Origin: Thermoflexales bacterium
GTDB lineage: Bacteria; Chloroflexota; Anaerolineae; Fen-1058
Direction of reading: 5' to 3'
DNA: 30,881 nucleotides
Assembly (NCBI GenBank): GCA_016931085.1
Contig: JAFGFO010000373.1
Location: 1 to 30,881 of the forward strand
The notes below the pieces were generated by a model. It saw only the letters and a program-made list of their open reading frames with translations, made no database searches and had not been told where the DNA came from. Positions 1 through 8,700 of the stretch are shown here, in pieces; within the stretch, counting starts at the first letter, position 1; every line of letters starts with the position of its first letter. The translations under genes were made by a program, and so were the position numbers.

Positions 1-30
1 GAGACCCACTGAGGCTTTGAAAGGTTAAAT

Positions 31-71
31 CTTCTCTGTGAAACTCCGTGCAAGCTCTGTGTAGCTCTGTG
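31..71. repeat. Degenerate 10-bp tandem repeat (CTCTGTG type)
   Basis: Four consecutive units of about 10 bases, each ending in CTCTGTG or CTCCGTG (31-40, 41-50, 51-61, 62-71). It is non-coding and flanks the left side of a possible gene remnant. The remaining bases up to 454 hold that remnant, a second short repeat and the promoter of the hydrolase gene. No intact gene is visible in 1-454. Confidence 0.5.
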
Positions 72-256
72 ACCTGAGTAGTTACGAGATCCGATTTGGC
101 GATGGGCAATCAGTGCGGGCAAGCCTGCGGCGAATAAACAATGCAGTTGGCCATTTGCAGTTTCGCTATGAAGCGCAACAGCAGTCCAAGTTACGGAATT
201 ATCTGGTGGGCGTGTTTGGCAATATCCCCGATCGAGGCCGCGCTTGCTCGGCCTAA
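65..256 (+). pseudogene. Possible 3' remnant of an unrecognised gene
   Basis: An open frame of about 63 codons runs from just after a stop at 62-64 to TAA at 254-256, with no convincing start codon. The conceptual product is coding-like in composition, with a mixed polar/aromatic middle containing LRRINNAVGHLQFRY and LRNYLVGVFGNIPD. That suggests the last 50 or so residues of a truncated protein. I do not recognise the family. The frame could also be fortuitous. Short repeats lie on both sides (31-71 and 262-296), which fits a broken piece left in an intergenic region. Confidence 0.3.
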
Positions 257-261
257 AAAAC

Positions 262-296
262 ATTCGTGAAATTCGTTGATTCGTGAAATTCGTGAT
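262..296. repeat. ATTCGTGAA-type short tandem repeat
   Basis: Four back-to-back units of 8-9 bases with the core ATTCGTG or ATTCGTT (starting at 262, 271, 279 and 288). It is non-coding and sits between the possible gene remnant and the hydrolase promoter. Short intergenic GTG-containing repeats of this kind appear here twice (compare 31-71). Confidence 0.6.
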
Positions 297-385
297 AAAA
301 AGATAAGCCTCTGGCAAAAGTATCCAGTAGAGAAAGGATTTATCCTAATCTAACATTGTCAAAATAGAAACTGGATCGCTCCGAT

Positions 386-414
386 TTGACGCCAAAAACA
401 GTATAGGCTATACT
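386..414 (+). promoter_or_regulatory. Sigma70-like promoter of the hydrolase gene
   Basis: TTGACG at 386-391 and TATACT at 409-414 are separated by exactly 17 bases, a near-consensus housekeeping promoter. Transcription would start near 421, about 35 bases before the ATG at 455. The -10 box lies inside a perfect inverted repeat (397-417), so the promoter is probably controlled by a DNA-binding dimer. Confidence 0.7.
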
Positions 415-417
415 GTT
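397..417. promoter_or_regulatory. Perfect 9-bp-arm palindrome overlapping the -10 box (operator candidate)
   Basis: AACAGTATA, then GGC, then TATACTGTT: two perfect 9-base arms around a 3-base centre. It covers the spacer end and the whole -10 hexamer of the promoter at 386-414. This position is typical of a repressor operator. The cognate regulator is not in the window. Confidence 0.6.
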
Positions 418-440
418 ATGGCAATCGTGAATTCGATGAA

Positions 441-454
441 AAGGGGGGGGGGCG
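441..454 (+). promoter_or_regulatory. Ribosome binding site made of a poly-G run
   Basis: AA followed by ten consecutive G (443-452) and CG directly before the ATG at 455. The G run is the only Shine-Dalgarno-like sequence for the hydrolase gene. Its length sets the spacing and strength of ribosome binding. Mononucleotide runs of this length are prone to slippage. Confidence 0.6.
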
Positions 455-2533
455 ATGAAAAGATTCTATTTTTGTTTCACCTTTATACTCCTTGCAGCCA
501 CCTTACTTTTGACAAGCGTTAGCTGCGTTAGCCGAGACAAAAAAACTGCCCCTGCTCCCCCTGCCCCAAGCGCGACTGCGACACCCTTGCCGCCTACCCC
601 TGCCCCCACCGCAACCATGACGCCCTTGCCGCCTACTCCCACACCCACCGCGACCGTGGCACCCCCGCCCACGCCTACACGAATGGCCTACCAGCCCGTC
701 TTTACACCCATCGACTGCACCTTCGAGCCTCCCCAAGGCGCCCAAGTCGAGTGTGGATTTGTTACCGTGCCTGAAGATCGCAGCGGCGTCCTGACGGATA
801 CCGTTCAATTAGCAATTGCCATCTATCGCAGCACGAGCCAGGCAATCGCTTCCGACCCAGTTCTCTATTTGCACGGCGGCCCAGGCGGCCATGCCGTCGA
901 ATGGAGCGCCGGGGTCTACGAGGAATTTATCGCGCCTCTTTCGCGGGAGCGAGAGGTGATCGTCTTTGACCAGCGCGGCGCAGGGCTGTCCGAGCCATCA
1001 CTCGGTTGCTCGGAATTGATCATCCTTTACTTGCAGGATCTGAAACAAAACCTGCCTGGCGACGAAAGGGGGATACTCTACACCAATGCCTTGAAGATGT
1101 GCCACGATCGGCTGGTGCGCCAGGGCGCGAACCTGGCTGCCTACACGACGGTTGCCAGCGCCGCCGACGTCAACGACATTGTGACTGTGCTTGGTTACAA
1201 ACAGGTGAATCTGTACGGCGCTTCCTATGGCACACGCCTGGCACAGGTCGTGATGCGCGATTTTCCTGGGATTGTCCGCAGCGCCGTATTGGATTCAGCG
1301 TTGCCGCTCGAGGTCAAGTTGTATAATGACGGGTCCGCACGCGCCGACGATGCACTGAATGCACTGTTCGACGGATGCGCCGCTGAGGCGGAATGTAATG
1401 CCGCCTATCCTCATCTGAAAACGGTGTTTTACGATCTCGTCAAGCAACTGGACGCCAAGCCGATCATCGTAAAAGTGACGAATCCACTTAACCGGCAGCC
1501 GTATGACATCACTGTGAGCGGAGTCAGATTGATCAACACCGTGATATGGGCACTCTATTCATCCAAGTACATTCCCATCATACCTAAGGCTCTCTACGAT
1601 ATTCGTGATGGTGACTACTCGTTCCTGCAAGCAGCGCTGATCTTGCCGGCCTCGACTTACGACGATGCAAGCCTTGGCGCGATGATTTCGGTGAACTGCC
1701 CCGACCAGGTCCTGGCAACCACACCAGACCAGCTCGACGCCGATATCGACGCCCACCCCAACACGGCTGCCCTGGGGCGCTCGGCCATTTACGGCAGCGG
1801 TGAAACCCTGTTCCGCATCTGTGAGATATGGGGGACTGCACCGTTCGATCCGCGCGAGAGCGAGCCGCTGGCGAGCGACATTCCGACGTTGATCCTAGCC
1901 GGTGAGTACGACCCCTCGACACCACCATCGTATGGCAAGCAGCTCGCCGGACACTTGGGCCACAGCTATTTTGTCGAGCTCCCCGCACACGGGCATTTCC
2001 AAGGCGTAGAGGACTGTCCATTAACTATTGCGTTGGCGTTTCTCAATAATCTCAATGCGCCGGATAGCTCGTGCGCTCCAGGGATCGGGTTCGTCGTCCC
2101 ATTCAAAGCCGATCAAGCCATCACATTCCAGCCATTCACCGAGACTACGATGGGCATTACAGGCATTGTTCCAGACGATTGGACAGATGTTGGCATGGGC
2201 TTTTACAACCGCGACGCTTACGTGCTCGATACCACCCAACTCGGCGTGCAGGGGGCCGCTGTGAGTATAGACGAATGGCTGCAATGGCTCACACAGGAGT
2301 TCAGCGGCAGAACTGGGTTTGACGAGATCCCCACGAGCGTTGGGGAACGGCAGGCCCATGGGCTGAGCTGGAAACTTTACACCGCCAGTTCCCAAGGCCG
2401 TCCGGTAGATTTGGCGCTTGCGAGCGGCCAGCAAACCTTGATGGTGCTCGTGATCAGCAACCGCGACGAGCGCGACGCGTTGTACCAGGCTGTCTTTTTG
2501 CCTGTGGTCGATGCACTGGTAACGATCAAGTGA
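455..2533 (+). CDS. Lipoprotein alpha/beta hydrolase, tripeptidyl-aminopeptidase (S33/TAP) family
   Basis: Predicted exported serine hydrolase that would release short peptides or hydrolyse esters outside the membrane. Residues 1-23 form a signal peptide followed by Cys24, a plausible lipoprotein cysteine, although the preceding S-V-S is not a textbook lipobox. Residues 33-76 are a Pro/Thr/Ala-rich linker. The hydrolase core has the oxyanion motif HGGPGG (140-145), the nucleophile motif GASYG with Ser257, the acid in GEYDPSTP (Asp486), and the His in PAHGHF (512 or 514). The segment before the last two resembles the TAP-like C-terminal domain. Residues 545-692 form an extra domain, perhaps PsbP/Mog1-like, which I cannot name firmly. 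At 692 aa it is longer than typical S33 TAP enzymes (about 500) because of the linker and tail. It appears monocistronic. The exact substrate is unknown. Confidence 0.88.
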   Translation: MKRFYFCFTFILLAATLLLTSVSCVSRDKKTAPAPPAPSATATPLPPTPAPTATMTPLPPTPTPTATVAPPPTPTRMAYQPVFTPIDCTFEPPQGAQVECGFVTVPEDRSGVLTDTVQLAIAIYRSTSQAIASDPVLYLHGGPGGHAVEWSAGVYEEFIAPLSREREVIVFDQRGAGLSEPSLGCSELIILYLQDLKQNLPGDERGILYTNALKMCHDRLVRQGANLAAYTTVASAADVNDIVTVLGYKQVNLYGASYGTRLAQVVMRDFPGIVRSAVLDSALPLEVKLYNDGSARADDALNALFDGCAAEAECNAAYPHLKTVFYDLVKQLDAKPIIVKVTNPLNRQPYDITVSGVRLINTVIWALYSSKYIPIIPKALYDIRDGDYSFLQAALILPASTYDDASLGAMISVNCPDQVLATTPDQLDADIDAHPNTAALGRSAIYGSGETLFRICEIWGTAPFDPRESEPLASDIPTLILAGEYDPSTPPSYGKQLAGHLGHSYFVELPAHGHFQGVEDCPLTIALAFLNNLNAPDSSCAPGIGFVVPFKADQAITFQPFTETTMGITGIVPDDWTDVGMGFYNRDAYVLDTTQLGVQGAAVSIDEWLQWLTQEFSGRTGFDEIPTSVGERQAHGLSWKLYTASSQGRPVDLALASGQQTLMVLVISNRDERDALYQAVFLPVVDALVTIK

Positions 2534-2626
2534 TTGAATTTGGCCACACAGCATACAAGTGGCCTCTTCTGGCTGGAAGGATTGAGCAGTAAAGGTGTCT
2601 CTGCGAAAGCTCTTTTTAACAGGTGC

Positions 2627-2655
2627 TTGCCTACAGCCCAATATAGTGATATACT
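2627..2655 (+). promoter_or_regulatory. Promoter with extended -10 upstream of the giant LamG protein
   Basis: TTGCCT at 2627-2632 and TATACT at 2650-2655 with a 17-base spacer. TGA at 2647-2649 gives the extended -10 form TGn-TATACT. The predicted transcript start near 2662 leaves a leader of about 110 bases before the ATG at 2773. That leader carries a tandem repeat and a hairpin. Confidence 0.55.
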
Positions 2656-2670
2656 AGGACTGTCCTCTGC

Positions 2671-2720
2671 AGCCGCTTTGCTTCATCTTCAACGTAGCTG
2701 CTTTTCTTCACCTTCAATGA
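2671..2720 (+). repeat. Imperfect 25-bp tandem repeat in the leader of the giant gene
   Basis: Two adjacent 25-base units (2671-2695 and 2696-2720) match at 20 of 25 positions; both start AGCNGCTTT and contain TTCANCTTCAA. The repeat lies between the predicted promoter and the ribosome binding site. It could be a duplicated protein or RNA binding site. Confidence 0.55.
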
Positions 2721-2731
2721 GGAATGGTTCG

Positions 2732-2750
2732 CAATAGGGATGCCCTATTG
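2732..2750 (+). promoter_or_regulatory. Perfect hairpin just upstream of the ribosome binding site
   Basis: CAATAGGG, then ATG, then CCCTATTG: 8-base arms with a 3-base loop, ending 10 bases before the Shine-Dalgarno GGAGG (2761-2765). In the mRNA it could affect ribosome access or stability of the long transcript. As DNA it could also be an operator. Confidence 0.5.
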
Positions 2751-2772
2751 AATATTCATAGGAGGTGGTGTT

Positions 2773-5700
2773 ATGAAGTGCAAGCGTGGGGTTCTTCTTA
2801 AACTCCTGGCCCTGCTCGTTCCTCTGGTTGTGTTGGCCTCGACAGCCAAGATGACGTCGTCGACGCCGCCGTCGGCCGAAAGTGAGCTGCGCGTTGTCTG
2901 GCAGCAGGCCAGGGCGAACGGCGCTTATCATTACCACACGACGATTGTCCAGACGACCTGGCCGCTGCCCAAGCTGGAGAACGTCGGCCTGAGCAGCAAG
3001 CAGCATCGGGTCTACCTGGAAGGCCAGACCGATTTGCCGTCAAGGTTTATGCAGATGAGGCTCTGGCCCGAAGGGGGCAATGCCTCCACCGGCCAGGAAG
3101 GCGTCGAGATCCGCGTAGACGATGGCAAAGCTCAAGGGCGCGTCGACGGCGGAGAGTGGCAATCGGTGGACGACGTCACTCCGATCTTTGCCCCCGACCA
3201 CGACGCGCTCACCTACCTGGCGGCGGCCCGCAACGTGGTCAAGGCCGGACAGGAAAGCCGCGCCGGCATCCTATTTACCCGCTACACCTTCGACGTAGAC
3301 GGCCTGGCGTTCGCCCAGTACATGCGCCAGCGGATGGAAGCCGAGCTGCAGCGCACCGGCAAGCTCCCGGCCGGCTTGAGCCTGGACCTCAACCGGCAGT
3401 ACGTAGGCATGACGGGCCAGGGCGAGGTCTGGGCGGGTGAAGATGACCTGCCCCTGCGCCTGATCGTGCATCTCTGGTTCCCGCCCGGGCACCTGGAGCA
3501 GGTAGAGGCCGAGATCACGACAGATTTCTCGCGCTGGGGAGCGGCAGAGCCCTCCATCCTGGGCCGGATGTCCGCCTCTGTGCGTTGGCTGGACGGGCGC
3601 AGCCTGGCCCAGGCCGGCTGGAGCTTGGGCCTGGCCGCCAGCCTGCTGGGCTTGCTGATGGGAATGGCCTTCCACTCGCGATCGCGCCCGGTGTACGCGG
3701 CCCTCGCCCTGGCGGTCATTGCCTCGATAGTCCTGACGCCGTTCTTGCAAAGCCAGCAGGTGTCGGCCTTTTACGCCGAGCAGCAGGCTGAGCAGGCCGA
3801 GCTCCAGGCCGAGCAGACCAGCCAGGACAAGCTCCGTGAAGTCAAAACACAGTTGAGCGGCGCCAGTTCGGCGCCAGTCCACACCCCTCTGGCTCAGCCC
3901 TACGCTCTATCCGCCAGCACGGCCTTGACCGCTACGCTCGACAGCGACCAGGATGGCCTGACCGATCAGCAGGAAGCAGAGCTTGGCACCAACACCGTCA
4001 TCTCCGACACCGACCGGGATGGCCTCCTGGATGGGATCGAGGTCAACGAGCTCGGCATCGATCCTCTCGAAGCCGACACCGACGGTGACCTGATCACCGA
4101 TACGCTCGAAGTGGAAGGCTTTATCTACGCCGGCAAACGCTGGTCCCTCGACCCGCTCGCCCCGGACACCAATCGCGATGGGCAGCCGGATGGGGTAGAG
4201 TGCTTTAACCTGGTGAGCGGTGCAGGCGCCGCCTGCGAAGATACCGACGGAGACGGCACGCCCGATGTCTTTGACTTTGATGACGACAACGACGGGGTGC
4301 CCGACACGCTCGACCAGGCTCCTACCCAGGCTATGGGTGGCGGCCTGGTGGGCAGCGGCGGAAAGATTGCCGTCACCGGCTTTCCCACCCAGACCTTTCT
4401 CTTCCAGGCTGCCGGCCTGACGCCTGGCATGCCGGCCCTGGTGGATTTCCAACTCCGCCCCGTCAACCCCAAGCACCTGTGGTACACCCTCAACGTGCTC
4501 GACTGGCCCAGCGACGACCGCCAGGGCCAGCAGCGCCGCGTCTTTGACGACACCTTCGGCGACAGCGGCCGGGAGGCCAACGGCGACATGCGCCTGGTGC
4601 CGATGCTGGAGATCGTCGTTCCCACCCAGGATGGCTTTGGCGGCCTGCCCGTCAAAGCGGGCGTAACCAGCCGGCCTCCTCTTCCAACGTTGACCGGGAA
4701 CAATATCCTGAGCGACACGGAGAGACTCAACGATTGGCTGGCCAGTTGGCTCGACAAGGACGCGACCGACAAGTATGGCCTCTCGGTCAGGGTCCAGGAT
4801 AGAACGGGGACGCTGTTGGTGTATGTCCCGTTAAACCTGGTGCGCGAGCAGGCGGGCGATAGCCCGGCGGCTTTTGCGGCGCGTGTGTTCTACCGGCCCA
4901 CGGACACCAGCCTGGGCCTGGCCCAATCCATCCGCCTGGCCTGGCTGGTGCAGGGCCTGCAGGACACCTGCAAGCCGGTGGACCCGAATTTCGAGCCAGG
5001 TAAGCCGGAGGCCGAGCGTTTTGACGACTGGTGCAAAGATGCCCAGAACTGGGAGACGGAGGGCGGCCTCATCCACACCTATTACGACGACTGGTACCTG
5101 ACCGGCCTGGACGTGCAAGAGTACCGTGGGATAGATGCGGGGGCGGTGTTCGAAAACCCGCAGTTCGCCGGGCGGAACCCCCATTACGAGTCCAACCTGT
5201 GGCACCTGGCGAATTTACTGGAAACGACCTTTTTGGCCGGGCGGGCCGTCACCACGACGACGGCATCCGGCCAGATCACCGTTAGCCATCTGACGGTGGA
5301 CGACATCGTCTCCCGCTGGAGCATGACGTCCACTGCCACCCTCACCCAAGCCTGGGGCATCACCCCAACAGCGCTCCAGGCGCTCCCCTTCCATTTTCAA
5401 GAGCCGGGCGACCTGGTCTCTATCCCGATGACCCACACCAAGGACATTTTGCGGCAATATTTCAGCCTGGATGGCCAGGCCCTGGTCTCCGCGCCGACCC
5501 TGCTCTTCGTGCGCCAGGAGCGCTCGCGCCTGGCCCTGCTGGATATGCCCGGCGCGGCCCGTCCGGGCGCGGGGACCATCAGCGCGACGGGGGTTTACAG
5601 CGGCGCCAGCCTCAGGGTTGATTTGGCCGGCGTCCAGGAACAAACGCTGGCGGCGATGAGTTGGGCGCCCTACCGCCATCTCGGCGCCGGGGAGTGGGAG

Positions 5701-8700
5701 GCCTACCCGATCGAAGACTACTGGCAGTCGCTGGACACCCCCTACGAGGCCGAGTTCGCCCAGCTCTATCCGGATGACAGCGAGCTGCACAACGCCGGGC
5801 GGGTGGTGCTGGCCAAGAGCCTGTATCTCTCCCTGTTCCATGGGGCCTCCAACCTGGTCGCTTTCGACGGCGAATACATATCCTCCGAGCCCGTGGACGA
5901 GCAAGAAGTCAAGGTAGAGTACAAACCAACTCTTGCGCTTGCCAAAAGCGTCAACGCTGCCGCCAAAGCGATCGAGGGCATCCTGGATGCGAAGGGCGAC
6001 CCCGTCAAGGCCGGGGCAGCCGCCAAAGCCGGGGCAGCCGCCAGAACGGCCTCAGCCCTGGCGGCGACGGTAGACGTGCTGGCCGAGTTCGGCGTCCTAA
6101 AATTGGACAAGGCCGAAAGGGGCGCCGTTAAAACATTCGGCTCTCTCCTGGGAAGCCTGGGGAACTGGAGCGGGTGGAAGGTCGAAACGCACACCAAGCT
6201 CTACAAGTCTTATGGCACACTCGTCATCGGGGCCACCGTCGTTGCCGGTACCCTGATGACGCTCAAACTGGCCGGCGTGGAGGGTGAGGGCCTGGACACG
6301 GCACTGGAGGCGGTGGATTACACTTCGAAAGCGATGGCTGTGATCAGCTCGCTTCAGATGGTTTACGACAACATTCAGAAAATTAGAGCGGGGACCGAAA
6401 CGCTCACCAAGGCGGCCAAGGTGGGCGCCGTCGTCGGCCTGGTGATCACAGCCGGCGTGGCCATTGGCCTCTTTTTGTTCCAGGTGATCTCGGCCGGCTT
6501 GGAGTTCGGCTCGCTGGCCTTCAACCTTCTCCTGGCCGGGCTGGTCGCCACGATCATTGTGGCCGCCATCATGTTCGCCATCGCCATGATCCCCGTCATC
6601 GGCCAGTTGATCGTGGCCATCGTCGCCGTGATCGACGCCGTGATCGCCTTGATCTGCAAAGCGACCGGCCTCGACAAAAAGGAAGGGGCTGTCAAGACGT
6701 GGTTCTGCGGCGGCATTACGGGCATCCTCACCGAGATCGTGAAAAATCTGATCTACGGCCAGACTCCCATCGTCGACATCCAGAAGACCGATCGCTTCAA
6801 GATAAGCCAGTTCAGGACACTGCTGGGCGACGACGAAAAAGGCTACCAGCAGGGCAACACGCTCGGCGCCAGCCTGGCGATCACCAACACCCTCTTTAAA
6901 AACAAGCCTAGTGGAGCCCTGGGCTGGGCCTACTGGTGGCAATATGACGACAAGTACCTCCGGCAGTCCAGATTCAAGTACGAGTTCCAGCTTGCCAAAA
7001 GCGATATCCACGGCGGCCTCAGCACGGACAGCGGGTCAGATCCCTGGAAATCACCCGCACCCTACGGCGGCAAGCTGTACATGACCCAAACACTCAACTC
7101 GCTCACCTCAGGGCGCGCCGTTCCCTTGAGCCGGGCTGGCCTCAACCTGCCCGCCACCCTCTTTCTGGCCGAAGGGTACAAGATCGATGCCCAAGAATGC
7201 ATTGGGATCCCCATTTTTTTCATTATCATTCCCGTCTGCTGGCTGCGGGACAAAGGCGACACGCTGCACACTGACCTGGGTGGGCAGCTCGTGTTTGACA
7301 TTTTGCCCGCCAGCCTGGACGAATTCTATACGCTGCAAGCCCGTGAGAACGGCGGCTATGCCCTGGCCTGGGATGGGCGCTTCCCCAGCCTGGCCGACGC
7401 CGACGGCGATGGCCTGCGCAGTAGGGCGCTGGGCGGCAACGACCCCGACGACAGCCGGGCCGACGCCGACGCCGACGGCCTGTCTGACTTTTTCGAGATC
7501 CGGGCTGGCACCAACCCGACCAATCCCGACACGGACGGCGATGGCCTGGGGGACTATTGGGAGTCCTTCTACGCGACCGATCCTCACCGGCGCGATACGG
7601 ACGGCGACGGCCTGAGCGATAAGGAAGAGCTTGACGGCTGGAGCTTTGTCTACGACTTTGACAGCGAAAATCGCCCGTTATCCACCTGGGTCAGCTCCGA
7701 CCCGCTGCGGGGTGACACCGACGGCGATGGGATCACCGACAAGCTGGAGAACGTCTACGGCTTTAACCCGCGCGCCTGGTCCGAGTTGAACGTCATCCGA
7801 GTAGCCTCCGGCGTCTTGGAGGCCAGCTCGACCGGCATGGTCCCCTCCGACGGCTTTGCCGCCCCCGGCCAGGCCCTGTACTACACGGCCACCGTCGAAA
7901 ACAAGCTCACCGGGCGCTACGCCGACGGCCTGCTGGAGGTTGAATTCCCCGCCGCGGTGCAGGGCGCCAATCTCGTTCCCCAGCCCTTCAGCCTGGCGCC
8001 TTATAACCCGGGCTGGTCGTACAACCGGCAGGACCTGGTCGGCAACATCACCGTGACCGCCGGGATCAGCCAGACGCAGGCGTTTACCCTGACCAACCGG
8101 GCCGGCGCGCTGATCGCCAGCGGCGATTCGGCCTCCGCCCGCGTGCTGTGGCTGCATCTGAACGACGCCGCCTACACACCCGGCCTTCCCATCGCGGACG
8201 AATCGCACAAAGACAATCGTGTGAGCTGCGAATCCTGTCCCACCGGCGGCCCGTACGCCTATTTTGACGGGTTTACCGACTATATCACGGCTGAGGGCCC
8301 GGCGCTGGACCTGTACGACGACCCCGGCTTTACCGAGGCCGCCTGGATATATCCTCAGGGTCAGGCCCCAGACTCTTATCGCGGCATCCTCGGGTACTCA
8401 CAAGAACATAACAGGGTCAGTCCTGATGGCTATCCTGGGCTGTGGGTGTACTCCAACACGGCTGTCTATGCTGGCTTTGGCGATGGAGAAGGATGGAATG
8501 CGGTGACCACCACCAGCGGCGTGCTGGTACAGGATCAATGGAACCACGTCATAGCGACCTTTGACGGCATCACCTACAGGCTGTACGTCAACGGGTCGGA
8601 GGTGGCCAATACCCAACAGTTCTCCGGGAGCAGGCCCTATCCCAATACCCACCTGGACATCGGCCGGGTGGACACTCACTTTGAAGGCCGCGTCAAAGAA

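Noticed and set aside
2534..2737. 67-codon plus-strand open frame after the hydrolase gene
   Set aside because: It has no ribosome binding site, overlaps the predicted promoter and leader repeat of the giant gene, and does not resemble a known family.
6097..7011. Minus-strand frame of 304 codons rich in Asp and His
   Set aside because: Antisense shadow of the hydrophobic region of the giant protein (Val/Ile codons read backwards as Asp/Asn/His).
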